A DNA stretch of 64,000 nucleotides from Flavobacterium sp. LHD-85. GTDB taxonomy: Bacteria > Bacteroidota > Bacteroidia > Flavobacteriales > Flavobacteriaceae. The stretch lies in the NCBI RefSeq assembly GCF_030929595.1, contig NZ_JAVFVR010000006.1, positions 1 to 64,000 of the forward strand. Reading direction: 5' to 3'. Made by a program: the position numbers and the translations under genes. Every line of letters starts with the position of its first letter. The first letter of the stretch is position 1. Below the pieces are notes generated by a model, which searched no databases, had not been told where the DNA came from, and saw nothing but the letters and a program-made list of their open reading frames with translations. Below are positions 30,841 to 39,443 of this stretch, piece by piece.

Positions 30841-33354
30841 ATGATTAGAGTAATAGTAGTTGGAAACGGCATGGTTGGTTATAAATTTTGCGAAAAGTTT
30901 GTTGCAAAATCAGGACAAGAAAAGTATCAAATCACAGTATTTGGAGAAGAACCAAGACGCGCCTACGATCGCGTTCACCTAAGCGAGTACTTTGGAGGAA
31001 AGACAGCAGACGATCTATCACTGTCAACAACCAATTGGTACGCAGAAAACAATATTATTCTAAACACATCTGAATTAATTACAGATATTAATCGTGATGT
31101 AAAAACAATACACACACACTTAGGCAAAACACATACGTACGACTACTTAGTTTTAGCCACAGGTTCTTCAGCTTTTGTGCCGCCAATTGAAGGTGTAGAA
31201 AAAGAAGGTGTTTTTGTTTACAGAACGATCGAAGATCTAGATGCTATTATGGCTTACGCCAAAAAAATAAAACAAAAAGGCGCAACAGAAGCGGCGGTTT
31301 TAGGTGGCGGTTTATTAGGATTAGAAGCGGCAAAAGCAGTTCGTGATTTAGGATTGAATCCACATGTGGTGGAATTTGCTCCTCGCTTGATGCCGAGACA
31401 ATTGGATCAAGGGGCGAGTGATATGCTTCAATCAAAAATAGAAGAATTAAACATCGGAATTCATCTTAACAAAGCAACTCAATATATTGACGGAAAGGAA
31501 AGTATAACAGGGATGATGTTTGCAAACGACGAATTGTTAAAAGTAGACATGTTGGTTATATCTGCCGGAATTAAACCTCGCGACGAACTTGCAAGAGTTT
31601 CGGGACTTGAAGTTGGCGTACGAGGCGGAATTGTGGTAAACAATCAAATGCGAACATCAGATCCTTCTATTTTTGCAATTGGTGAAGCAGCACTTTACAA
31701 CCATAACATTTACGGGCTTGTTGCTCCAGGTTACGAAATGGCCGATGTAGCTGCTGAACAAATCTTAAATGGTGATAAAACCATGAGAGAAACCATCGAT
31801 ATGTCAACACAATTGAAATTAATTGGTGTTGAAGTTGCGAGTTTTGGTGACCCTTTTATCGAAAACAATGACGTTACAGCTATTATTTATGAAAATAAAT
31901 TAAGTGGCGTATACAAAAGAATCAACGTTACTAAGGATTCTAAAAAACTTTTGGGCGGAATTTTAGTTGGAGATTCTAGCGATTACGGTTCGCTTTTCCA
32001 GATTTACATCAACGAAATGGCGTTGCCTAAAAACCCAGAAGATTTGATTTTAGGTTCTCGTGACGGTTCTGAAGGTTCTTCTTTAGGAAGCGTAATGGAT
32101 TTGCCAGACACCGCCGTAATTTGTTCTTGCGAAAATGTTACGAAAGGCGCTATCTGCTGTAAAATTCTAGACGAAAGCTGTTCTTCACTTTCAGATGTGG
32201 TTAAAGCAACTAAAGCAACTTCTGGTTGTGGAGGCTGTAAACCAATGGTTTCTGATCTGGTGAAAGCAACACAGAAATCATTAGGAAAAGAGGTAAAAGA
32301 AGTGATCTGCGAACATTTCAGCTACACACGTCAAGAATTATTTGATTTGGTAAAAATCAATAAATATGAGAATTTCTACGATGTTTTAGATCATCACGGA
32401 AAAGGAGACGGATGTGAGGTTTGCAAGCCAGTTGTAGCTTCTATTTTCTCAAGTATTTACAATGATACTGCTAATAAACACGTAACTACACAAGATACAA
32501 ACGATAGATTTTTAGCAAACATTCAACGAAACGGAACCTATTCTGTTGTTCCAAGAGTTGCCGGAGGAGAAATTACTGCCGAAAAATTAATTGTAATTGG
32601 CGAAGTGGCAAAACAATTCGATTTGTACACTAAAATTACTGGAGCACAAAGAGTAGATTTATTTGGGGCGCATTTAAGCGATTTGCCTAAAATCTGGAAA
32701 ATTTTAATTGATAATGGTTTTGAAAGCGGTCACGCTTACGGAAAATCACTTCGTGCCGTAAAAAGCTGTGTCGGAAATGCTTGGTGCCGTTACGGAATGG
32801 ACGACAGCGCCGGATTTGCCATCGAATTGGAAAACAGATATAAAGGAATTCGTTCTCCGCATAAACTAAAAGGTGGTGTTTCTGCCTGCATTCGCGAATG
32901 TGCCGAAGCACGCGGAAAAGATTTTGGATTAATTGCCGTTGAAGGCGGATGGAATTTATATATCTGCGGAAACGGAGGAGCGAATCCAAAACACGCCGTT
33001 TTATTGGCTGAAAAAATCGACAAAGAAACCGTAATCAAATATATGGATCGTTTCTTAATGTATTACATACGTACTGCTGGTCCGCTAATTAGAACTTCAA
33101 CTTGGTTGGAAAAACTAGATGGAGGTTTAGAGTATTTGAAACAAGTAATTATCGAAGATAGTTTAGGAATCTGCGAAACGCTTGAAGCTGAAATGCAGAC
33201 TTTAGTAAACACTTTCGAATGCGAATGGAAACAAGTGCTAGAAAAACCAAGATTATTGAAACGTTTCAATCATTTTATAAACTCAGACGAAAAAGACGAT
33301 AATGCTGTTTTCGTACCATTAAGAGATCAAAAAATGCCAAAAGCTTGGTCATAA
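30841..33354 (+). CDS. nirB: Assimilatory NADH-dependent nitrite reductase, large subunit
   Basis: 837 residues. It reduces nitrite to ammonium with siroheme-[4Fe-4S], FAD and [2Fe-2S] centres. Domain order: FAD/NAD-binding Rossmann domains (1 to about 410; GNGMVGYKF at the start, AVLGGGLLGLEAAKA at about 155); two BFD-type [2Fe-2S] segments (C428/C430 with C463/C466, and a second near 490-545 ending GCEVCKP); a nitrite/sulfite reductase ferredoxin-like half (about 555-620); and the siroheme domain with C643-x5-C649 and C683-x3-C687. The protein is cytoplasmic. It leads the nir group, with nirD 268 bp downstream, and its promoter carries the shared nitrate operator. Confidence 0.97.
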   Translation: MIRVIVVGNGMVGYKFCEKFVAKSGQEKYQITVFGEEPRRAYDRVHLSEYFGGKTADDLSLSTTNWYAENNIILNTSELITDINRDVKTIHTHLGKTHTYDYLVLATGSSAFVPPIEGVEKEGVFVYRTIEDLDAIMAYAKKIKQKGATEAAVLGGGLLGLEAAKAVRDLGLNPHVVEFAPRLMPRQLDQGASDMLQSKIEELNIGIHLNKATQYIDGKESITGMMFANDELLKVDMLVISAGIKPRDELARVSGLEVGVRGGIVVNNQMRTSDPSIFAIGEAALYNHNIYGLVAPGYEMADVAAEQILNGDKTMRETIDMSTQLKLIGVEVASFGDPFIENNDVTAIIYENKLSGVYKRINVTKDSKKLLGGILVGDSSDYGSLFQIYINEMALPKNPEDLILGSRDGSEGSSLGSVMDLPDTAVICSCENVTKGAICCKILDESCSSLSDVVKATKATSGCGGCKPMVSDLVKATQKSLGKEVKEVICEHFSYTRQELFDLVKINKYENFYDVLDHHGKGDGCEVCKPVVASIFSSIYNDTANKHVTTQDTNDRFLANIQRNGTYSVVPRVAGGEITAEKLIVIGEVAKQFDLYTKITGAQRVDLFGAHLSDLPKIWKILIDNGFESGHAYGKSLRAVKSCVGNAWCRYGMDDSAGFAIELENRYKGIRSPHKLKGGVSACIRECAEARGKDFGLIAVEGGWNLYICGNGGANPKHAVLLAEKIDKETVIKYMDRFLMYYIRTAGPLIRTSTWLEKLDGGLEYLKQVIIEDSLGICETLEAEMQTLVNTFECEWKQVLEKPRLLKRFNHFINSDEKDDNAVFVPLRDQKMPKAWS

Positions 33355-33365
33355 ATATTTAAAAC

Positions 33366-33484
33366 TAAACACATAGAGACATAGATTTTGCACCTTAACA
33401 AAAAGCAATGTTTCTCCATAACAGGAATAATTTCTTTTGACAATTCTTTTTTCAAACTATTAAGTCTATGTCTCTATGTGGTTA
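33366..33484. repeat. Fold-back element, copy B (arms around ACACATAGAGACATAG)
   Basis: Left arm 33366-33384 and right arm 33466-33484 pair over 19 bp with one mismatch. Compared with copies A and C, the left arm has AGAGAC for AGAAAC and the right arm has the matching GTCTCT for GTTTCT, so pairing is kept. It lies between nirB and nirD. Confidence 0.85.
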
Positions 33485-33622
33485 AAACTATAAAGCTCCG
33501 AAAAAAAAAAAAAAAATCATTAAACGTTTGCTGTCCTTCTTACCCTCTTTTTTACTGCGCCATCAAATCTCTCTTGATTGTAAAAAGAGGGCTAAGAAAC
33601 AGGAACCAAAAACTCAATCAAA

Positions 33623-34000
33623 ATGGAAGAAATCTTAAATCAATACGAAACAGTTCACGCGAGCGATGCAACAATTTGGTTCAAAGCAGGTAAAGTAGAA
33701 GATTTTCCAACCAACCGAGGAGGCTGCATTAAATACAAAAACAAACAAATTGCGATTTTTAATTTCACACGCCGAAACGAATGGTACGCTTGCCAAAATG
33801 CCTGCCCACATAAAATGGAAATGGTGCTTTCAAGAGGAATGACAGGATCTGCAGATGATATTCCGAAAATCGCCTGCCCGATGCATAAAAAAACATTTTC
33901 ACTTGTTGATGGTTCAAACTTAAACGGCGAAGAATACAGCATTGCAACTTACCCAGTAAAGATTGTTGAAGACGAAGTTTTTGTTGGATTTATGGATTAG
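33623..34000 (+). CDS. nirD: Nitrite reductase small subunit with intact Rieske ligands
   Basis: 125 residues of the Rieske fold that accompanies NirB. Many NirD proteins lack cluster ligands, but here C61-P-H63 (NACPHKME) and C85-P-M-H88 (ACPMHKKTF) supply the full Cys-x-His ... Cys-x2-His set, so a [2Fe-2S] cluster is possible. The gap after nirB holds repeat copy B and a run of 16 A (33501-33516). No clear promoter was seen, so co-transcription with nirB across the repeat is likely. Confidence 0.92.
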   Translation: MEEILNQYETVHASDATIWFKAGKVEDFPTNRGGCIKYKNKQIAIFNFTRRNEWYACQNACPHKMEMVLSRGMTGSADDIPKIACPMHKKTFSLVDGSNLNGEEYSIATYPVKIVEDEVFVGFMD

Positions 34001-34114
34001 ACTTTTAAAGAGGCAAGAAGCAAGAGGCAAGACACAAGATGAAACAGTTTTTCAAATCTTGCTTCTTTCATCTCACTTTCAACTTTTGACTTTCGACTTT
34101 TCTACTTAATTCCG

Positions 34115-34122
34115 TATCTTTG
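34115..34122 (+). promoter_or_regulatory. Possible -7 box of the DUF4202-kinase operon
   Basis: TATCTTTG fits TAnnTTTG and lies 23 bp before the ATG; the nearest TTTG upstream is 26 bp away, wider than usual. A fold-back AAGAAGCAAGA/TCTTGCTTCTT (34015-34025, 34057-34067) precedes it and may end the nirBD transcript. Confidence 0.45.
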
Positions 34123-34145
34123 AAATTCTATTATCAAACCAAAAA

Positions 34146-34730
34146 ATGACTACACCTTTTCAAAAAGCAAGCGAATGGATTGATGCTGAAAACGCACAAG
34201 ACCCAAACATCGAATTAGACCAAAACAAAGAATATCCGAAAGAATTGTTGTATTCTGACAGGATGTACAAAAAACTGATGGAATTTGAACCCAATGCATC
34301 CGAAGAAGTTCAAATTGCTTCAAAAGCACAACACATCTGCCGATGGAAAGTCGCTCGTGAATCTTACCCAATGGATCGTGTTGGTTATTTGAAATGGAGA
34401 GAAGAATTGAAAAAGTTTCACGCAAAAACTACTGCGGGAATTTTAGAAAAAGCAGGATATGATCAAACTTTTATCGATCGTGTCTCTTTTTTAATCGAAA
34501 AAAAATTACTTAAAAAAGATGCCGAAACGCAATTATTGGAAGACGTAATTTGTTTGGTATTTTTAGATTATTACTTAGAACCTTTCGTTCACAAGCACGA
34601 CGAAGAAAAGCTTAAAAATATCATCAAGAAAACCTGGGATAAAATGTCGGACAAAGGACATCAGGAAGCTTTAAAAATCAAGTATTCTGAAGAAAATTTA
34701 AACCTAATAAAAGCTTCTTTAGGATTGTAA
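34146..34730 (+). CDS. DUF4202 family protein of the nitrate cluster
   Basis: 194 residues, all-helical in appearance. It matches DUF4202 as I know it: ASEWIDAENAQDPN near the start, ASKAQHICRWKVARESYPMDR in the middle (with H63 and R66), and FLDYYLEPFVHKHDE later. The conserved His, Asp and Glu residues suggest a metal-binding helical bundle, but no reaction is established. The gene sits between nirD and a NarX-like kinase and ends 7 bp before that kinase, so it is co-transcribed with it. A role in nitrate sensing or nitrite metabolism is inferred from this linkage only. Confidence 0.85.
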   Translation: MTTPFQKASEWIDAENAQDPNIELDQNKEYPKELLYSDRMYKKLMEFEPNASEEVQIASKAQHICRWKVARESYPMDRVGYLKWREELKKFHAKTTAGILEKAGYDQTFIDRVSFLIEKKLLKKDAETQLLEDVICLVFLDYYLEPFVHKHDEEKLKNIIKKTWDKMSDKGHQEALKIKYSEENLNLIKASLGL

Positions 34731-34737
34731 AAAAGAT

Positions 34738-36549
34738 ATGAAGAAAAGCAATCAGGAAGCTGCAGAAAAAATCACTTTCAAAAATTTACGCCGTCTGTAT
34801 TTTTTTGCGCTTCTTACTATTGCCTTAACTATAATTATCAGTCAGTTTTTAGTACAATACAATCTTAATCAGCAGTTAAGCGATTCTAAAATCATTAATT
34901 TTTCTGGTAAGCAAAGAATGCTGAGCCAGAAAATTGTCAAAGAAGTCCTCATTTTACATTACGTTTCTGATTCGGCTACAGCCAAAAAAACTTCACATTT
35001 AAAAGAGGTTTTAGAACTTTGGAAAAAGAATCAAAATGCGTTGGAAAATGGCAGTGACAGCTTAGCTTTTCCAAAGGAAAAATCAGAAACGCTTTCTAAA
35101 TTATATCTGGAAATCAATCCGATTTTTAATAAAATTGCAGAGACAACAGATTCTTTTTTGTTGAATTTGCAACAGCAAAAATCAGTTTCTGAAAATCAAA
35201 AATTGGTTCAGATTATTTTAGAAAACGAAGGCATTTTCCTTTCGAAAATGAATCAGATTGTAACCCAATACGATCTTGAAGCACATGAAAAAGTAACCGA
35301 ACAACGCCGAATCGAATATTGGATTTTTGGCTTTACACTTTTGGTTCTTCTTCTAGAATTCTTCTTCATTTTCAAACCAACCAACAAGAAAATCGAAAGG
35401 TTAATTGCCCAGCTTTTATCTTCTGAAAAGAAAGCGTTGAAACTAGCCTACGACACCGAAATCATAAGTGAAATCAAAGAAAACTCGGTAAAAGAATTAA
35501 AATCGCTCAATTATGCGATGGAAAACACTTTATTGTATTGCCGAATTTCACCAGATGGTTCGATCATCCACATCGGAGAAAAATTTGCTAAACTTCTCAA
35601 TTACACTAAGTTTTCATCTAACAAAAAATTCTCTGAAGTACTTACTGAAGACGAAAAAGAACAAGTAAATTTTGACCGTTTAATTTTCGAAAAACAGCGC
35701 AGTGGCTGGCAAGGCGAAATCAAAATTATAAATAAAGACGAAAAAGAAATCTGGCTCGATTTATCGATGGTTCCCGTAATGATCAAAAAAGACGAATTGG
35801 AACTTTTGATTGTTTGTTTCAACATCACCGAACGCAAAAAAGCGCAACGCGAAGTTGAACGTTTGAACCTTGAAAACACCACTGAAAAAATCAATCAGCA
35901 AAAGATTATTTCGAGTAAAATTGTTGAAAATCAAGAAAACGAACAAAACCGAATCGCCAAAGAAATTCACGATGGAATCGGCCAAATGCTTACGGGCTTA
36001 AAGTTCAGTTTAGAAAGCATCAATCTCGATGACAGAGAAAAATCAGAACAAAAAATTGAGTATTTAAAGAAACTTTCTTTGGACATTATAAAAGGTGTCC
36101 GTACGGCAACTTTCAACTTAATGCCACCAGAATTAAGTGATCATGGAATCGTTTCATCACTTTCAAAACTCACGCAGGAACTTTCGAAATTAACTGGAAA
36201 AGAAATCCTTTTTTACAACAAAACCGATTTTGACCAGCGTTTAGATTCGTTAATTGAAATCAATATTTATCGATTAACACAAGAAGCGATCAACAACGCA
36301 ATCAAATACGCTGAATCATCGCATATTATTGTACAGCTTTCGCACAGTGAAACACTTCTAAGCATCATAGTAGACGATAACGGAAAAGGGTTTGACGTGA
36401 ATTCAGTTGATAAAAAACGTAACAGCGAATCCGGAATGGGACTTTTATTTATGAAAGAAAGAATCCAATACATCAACGGGCGCGTTTTCATGAACTCGAT
36501 TCCAGGCGAAGGGACCAGAATTACGTTCAATATCCCGATCTTAAAGTAA
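34738..36549 (+). CDS. NarX-like sensor histidine kinase
   Basis: 603 residues. TM1 about 20-41 and TM2 about 194-213 enclose a periplasmic helical domain with NFSGKQRMLSQKI (54-66), which resembles the nitrate-binding P-box of NarX/PilJ-type sensors. A PAS domain follows (about 255-375; LLYCRISPDGSIIHIG). HisKA_3 has the phospho-acceptor H411 in KEIHDGIGQML, and the HATPase_c domain closes the protein (NAIKYAE, DDNGKGF, GMGLLFMKERI). HisKA_3 kinases pair with NarL/FixJ regulators; one is encoded 554 bp downstream. It should sense nitrate or nitrite outside the cell and phosphorylate that regulator. Confidence 0.9.
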   Translation: MKKSNQEAAEKITFKNLRRLYFFALLTIALTIIISQFLVQYNLNQQLSDSKIINFSGKQRMLSQKIVKEVLILHYVSDSATAKKTSHLKEVLELWKKNQNALENGSDSLAFPKEKSETLSKLYLEINPIFNKIAETTDSFLLNLQQQKSVSENQKLVQIILENEGIFLSKMNQIVTQYDLEAHEKVTEQRRIEYWIFGFTLLVLLLEFFFIFKPTNKKIERLIAQLLSSEKKALKLAYDTEIISEIKENSVKELKSLNYAMENTLLYCRISPDGSIIHIGEKFAKLLNYTKFSSNKKFSEVLTEDEKEQVNFDRLIFEKQRSGWQGEIKIINKDEKEIWLDLSMVPVMIKKDELELLIVCFNITERKKAQREVERLNLENTTEKINQQKIISSKIVENQENEQNRIAKEIHDGIGQMLTGLKFSLESINLDDREKSEQKIEYLKKLSLDIIKGVRTATFNLMPPELSDHGIVSSLSKLTQELSKLTGKEILFYNKTDFDQRLDSLIEINIYRLTQEAINNAIKYAESSHIIVQLSHSETLLSIIVDDNGKGFDVNSVDKKRNSESGMGLLFMKERIQYINGRVFMNSIPGEGTRITFNIPILK

Positions 36550-36648
36550 TGTGACAATGTGCCATTAGAAAATTAGATAATTATTTAACACATTCATAAG
36601 AATTATCTAATTGACACATTAACTCATTATCTAATTATCATGGCGAGC

Positions 36649-36709
36649 CAGTATTAGAAAAAGTGGGCAAACAAACTTTATCTATATTCGCCCACTTTCC
36701 CTAATACTG
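36649..36709. repeat. Fold-back with 20-bp arms (CAGTATTAG..AAAGTGGGC)
   Basis: 36649-36668 pairs with 36690-36709 apart from a 2-nt internal mismatch. It abuts the next element. Confidence 0.75.
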
Positions 36710-36763
36710 TCGGGCTATCCGGTCCGCCGCGGCGGATTCCTCCTATCTCTCTCGCGCGCATCG
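36710..36763. repeat. Structured intergenic element, copy 2 (CGGGCTATCCG ... CTCCTATCTCTCTCGCG)
   Basis: Shares both outer blocks with the copy at 25064-25155, but the inner hairpin is the short palindrome TCCGCCGCGGCGGA instead of the A/T-rich stem of copy 1. Confidence 0.7.
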
Positions 36764-36815
36764 TTTTCAAAAAATGATTTAAGTTTACCAGAGAATTAAA
36801 AAGCAAAAAAATCAA

Positions 36816-36937
36816 TTGCCACCAGCTTTAGCTGAAGGTATACAAATAAGTATTAAAAAGGCTTTAGCCAAATGCATAAGTTTGGCTAAAGCCCCTCTCT
36901 TGCATCTACAAAAACCTCCAGCTAAAGCTGGAGGCAA
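36816..36937. repeat. REP/BIME-like double hairpin (CCAGCTTTAGCTG, GGCTTTAGCC)
   Basis: Outer arms 36816-36838 and 36915-36937 pair over 23 bp with two mismatches; inner arms GGCTTTAGCCAAA (36860-36872) and TTTGGCTAAAGCC (36881-36893) pair perfectly. Inner and outer stems share the core GCTTTAGC, as in paired REP units. Confidence 0.8.
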
Positions 36938-37036
36938 TCGAAAATCAAACTTTGACAAAGTTCACCGCATTCAAGTTTGAAATTTAAAATTTCCAATATT
37001 AGAATTTTTAATATTGGATTTTAAAATCTAAAAAAT

Positions 37037-37075
37037 TACGTATATTAGCGTCTTCTTTTTAGATGAATATACGTA
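37037..37075 (+). promoter_or_regulatory. Promoter region of the response regulator with two TACGTA sites
   Basis: TACGTA at 37037-37042 runs into a near -7 box TATATTAG (37041-37048), and a second TACGTA lies at 37070-37075. These match the sites before nirB, narK and the nitrate reductase and suggest control by the same regulator, perhaps autoregulation. Confidence 0.5.
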
Positions 37076-37103
37076 AAAATCCAGAATCAAAATTAAGTAA
37101 ACT

Positions 37104-37763
37104 ATGAGCAATATCATTCGAGTAGTACTGGCAGATGACCATGTTTTTGTTAGAGACGGAATCAAATCCTTACTGGAAAATGAAGCAAACATCGAGGTTG
37201 TAGGTGAAGCAATTGATGGTGCGGATGCTCTGGAAGTAGTTGCTGCAACACAACCAGATTTACTTATAGTAGATATTCGTATGCCTAACTTAACTGGTAT
37301 CGAAGTAGTAGAAAAACTTAGAAGCGAGAATAACAACGTAAAAATCATCATGCTTTCTATGCACGAATCGGAAGAATATGTACTGAAATCTATAAAAGCT
37401 GGAGCCGATGGTTATTTACTAAAAGGTTCAAGCAAAGAAGAATTTTTAAAAGCATTGCATAGCGTTTCTTCTGGAGGAAAATATTTCAGTGGCGATATTT
37501 CTTCTATTTTAATCAGTCAATTGACAAATTCCCCAGTATCATTAGAACCTAAGCAAACTTTAGGCGAAGAAATGATGATTACAAAAAGAGAAAAAGAAAT
37601 ACTTACACTTCTTTTATCTGGTAAAGGAAACAAAGAAATTGCCGAAGCTTTAGATATCAGTAAACGTACAGCAGAAGTACACCGTTTTAACTTAATGAAA
37701 AAATTGAAAGTGAAAAACCTTATGGAACTTTCTAATAAAGCGGCCGAGTATTCTTTAATTTAA
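37104..37763 (+). CDS. NarL/FixJ family response regulator
   Basis: 219 residues. The receiver domain (1 to about 120) has the acidic pair D11-D12 and the phosphorylation site D57 (LLIVDIRMPN), plus a conserved K (YLLKGSSKEE). The LuxR-type helix-turn-helix covers about 155-215 (TKREKEILTLLLSGKGNKEIA, given as its key part KEILTLL..GKGNKEIAE, then ISKRTAEVHR). It is the likely partner of the NarX-like kinase upstream and the best candidate for the protein binding the TAAGTA-N4-TACTTA and TACGTA sites. It sits directly before narK. Confidence 0.92.
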   Translation: MSNIIRVVLADDHVFVRDGIKSLLENEANIEVVGEAIDGADALEVVAATQPDLLIVDIRMPNLTGIEVVEKLRSENNNVKIIMLSMHESEEYVLKSIKAGADGYLLKGSSKEEFLKALHSVSSGGKYFSGDISSILISQLTNSPVSLEPKQTLGEEMMITKREKEILTLLLSGKGNKEIAEALDISKRTAEVHRFNLMKKLKVKNLMELSNKAAEYSLI

Positions 37764-37768
37764 AAAAA

Positions 37769-37862
37769 TACGTATAAATACGTAATTATTTTTCAAAAAC
37801 TGCGTTTTAGCAGGTTTTAACTAAGTTATAGTACTTACTTTTACATAAAAATAATAAGTACT
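37769..37862 (+). promoter_or_regulatory. narK promoter with TACGTA sites and TAAGTT-N4-TACTTA operator
   Basis: TACGTA at 37769-37774 and 37779-37784. TAAGTT-atag-TACTTA (37822-37837) abuts TACTTTTA (37836-37843), which fits the -7 box except at its last base. A second AGTACT palindrome (37857-37862) touches the start codon. Confidence 0.65.
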
Positions 37863-39347
37863 ATGAAAAATACAAACTCACTATCGCAGTCACACAAAAT
37901 TTTATTTTTGAACACATTGGCATTTACAGTGTGTTTTGCCTGTTGGACATTAAATGGGGTTCTAGTAACCTTTTTAGTTGATAATGGAATTTTCCATTGG
38001 GATGTTATTCAAGTCGGATGGCTATTAGGTATTCCAATCTTAACTGGATCAATCATGCGTTTGCCAATCGGAATCTTGACGGATAAATTTGGCGGAAAAT
38101 ATGTTTTTTCACTTTTATTATTGTTAAGTTCAATTCCATTGTTTCTTCTTCCTTATGCTGACAGCTTTTTCATGTTTGCCGTACTTAGTTTCTTCTTCGG
38201 AATGGTTGGGACGAGTTTTGCAGTAGGAATTGGTTATACTTCAATCTGGTATCCAAAAGAATGGCAAGGACGTGCTTTGGGAATTTTCGGAATGGGAAAT
38301 GCCGGCGCAGCTATTACAACGTTTTTAGCACCTTCATTATTAAATCATTTCTCTATTGATGATCCGCAAAATGGCTGGAAAGTTCTTCCTGTTATTTACG
38401 CGATTTCATTGGTCGTAATTGGTGTTGCTTTTTTAATTTTCGCTCAAAACAAAAAATTAGAAAGTAATGGCAAAACCGTTTCACAAATGCTTACTCCTCT
38501 AAAATCAGAAAGAGTTTGGCGTTTTGGAGCTTATTACTTCTTAGTTTTCGGATGTTTTGTAGCTTATTCTCAATGGTTATTGCCAAATTTCATGAACGTA
38601 TACCAAACAAGTTTAGTTATGGGAGGTTTATTTGCCACTATGTTTAGTTTACCTTCTGGCGTCATTAGAGCTTTTGGAGGATATTTGTCTGATAAATTTG
38701 GAGCGAGAAAAGTAATGTATTGGGTTTTGAGTTCTTCCGTTATTTTAAGTGCTTTATTAGCAATCCCAAAAATGGAAATTACGACTTCTGGTCCAGGAAT
38801 CTTAGCTGCTAAAAAAGGTGTTGTTAACGAAATTAGTGACAAAACCGTGAAAATTGGAGATAAAGAGTATCCAATAGCTCAAAAAACCGCCAATACAAAT
38901 GAAAACGCTATTTTTCCAACTTCTACTAGCTGGCAAAATGTTGTTGTTGCGCACAATCAAAGCGTTGCAAAAAAAGAATTGATAGCCAAAGGTGTTACCG
39001 TTATTAAGTTTGATGCCAATATGTGGGTGTTTCTGGTTTTAGTAATCCTAATCGGAATTTCTTGGGGAATCGGAAAAGCAGCAGTTTACAAACATATTCC
39101 AGAATATTTTCCAAATGAAGTTGGTGTCGTGGGCGGAATGGTCGGAATGATTGGCGGTTTAGGCGGATTCTTTGGGCCAATTATCTTCGGATATTTATTA
39201 ACTGCAACCGGAATCTGGTCAAGTTCATGGATTTTTATTCTAATCTTTTCAACTGTTTGCCTAGTTTGGATGCATTATACTATTACACAACTATCTAAGA
39301 AAAAAGAAGTTAAAGTAAGCAAAGCAAAACTAGAGCCTGCCTATTAG
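37863..39347 (+). CDS. narK: NarK-type nitrate/nitrite transporter (MFS) with a soluble insertion
   Basis: 494 residues with about 12 membrane segments. Nitrate-pore arginines are in place: R66 (GSIMRLPIGILTDKFGG) and R269 (GVIRAFGGYLSDKFG). The glycine-rich nitrate signatures are FGMGNAGAA (142-150) and GMIGGLGGFFGP (about 428-439). Residues about 303-387 are an extra non-membrane segment between two helices, not found in typical NarK. It lies in the inner membrane and imports nitrate, or exchanges it for nitrite. It follows the response regulator and has its own promoter; the porin gene comes next. Confidence 0.93.
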   Translation: MKNTNSLSQSHKILFLNTLAFTVCFACWTLNGVLVTFLVDNGIFHWDVIQVGWLLGIPILTGSIMRLPIGILTDKFGGKYVFSLLLLLSSIPLFLLPYADSFFMFAVLSFFFGMVGTSFAVGIGYTSIWYPKEWQGRALGIFGMGNAGAAITTFLAPSLLNHFSIDDPQNGWKVLPVIYAISLVVIGVAFLIFAQNKKLESNGKTVSQMLTPLKSERVWRFGAYYFLVFGCFVAYSQWLLPNFMNVYQTSLVMGGLFATMFSLPSGVIRAFGGYLSDKFGARKVMYWVLSSSVILSALLAIPKMEITTSGPGILAAKKGVVNEISDKTVKIGDKEYPIAQKTANTNENAIFPTSTSWQNVVVAHNQSVAKKELIAKGVTVIKFDANMWVFLVLVILIGISWGIGKAAVYKHIPEYFPNEVGVVGGMVGMIGGLGGFFGPIIFGYLLTATGIWSSSWIFILIFSTVCLVWMHYTITQLSKKKEVKVSKAKLEPAY

Positions 39348-39370
39348 ACCTAGATTAAAAAAAAATTAGA

Positions 39371-39390
39371 AATATGACTATAATCATATT
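39371..39390. promoter_or_regulatory. Inverted repeat AATATGA-N6-TCATATT between narK and the porin gene
   Basis: Perfect 7-bp arms, 53 bp before the porin start. It could be an operator or a weak terminator; there is no U tract. Confidence 0.35.
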
Positions 39391-39443
39391 ACAATGACGG
39401 CATTTTCTTATAAATTTACCTCCGATAAAAACACAAGAATTTT

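Larger units (their letters stand above)
36550..37036. other. Repeat-filled gap between the kinase and response regulator genes
   Basis: About 490 bp without a gene, holding three separate structured repeats (listed separately) plus a small fold-back TTAGATAATT/AATTATCTAA near 36575-36610. The kinase and regulator are thus on separate transcripts. Confidence 0.6.

Noticed and set aside
33388..33693. Open frame between nirB and nirD
   Set aside because: It consists of repeat copy B, the poly-A run and the start of nirD in a wrong frame.
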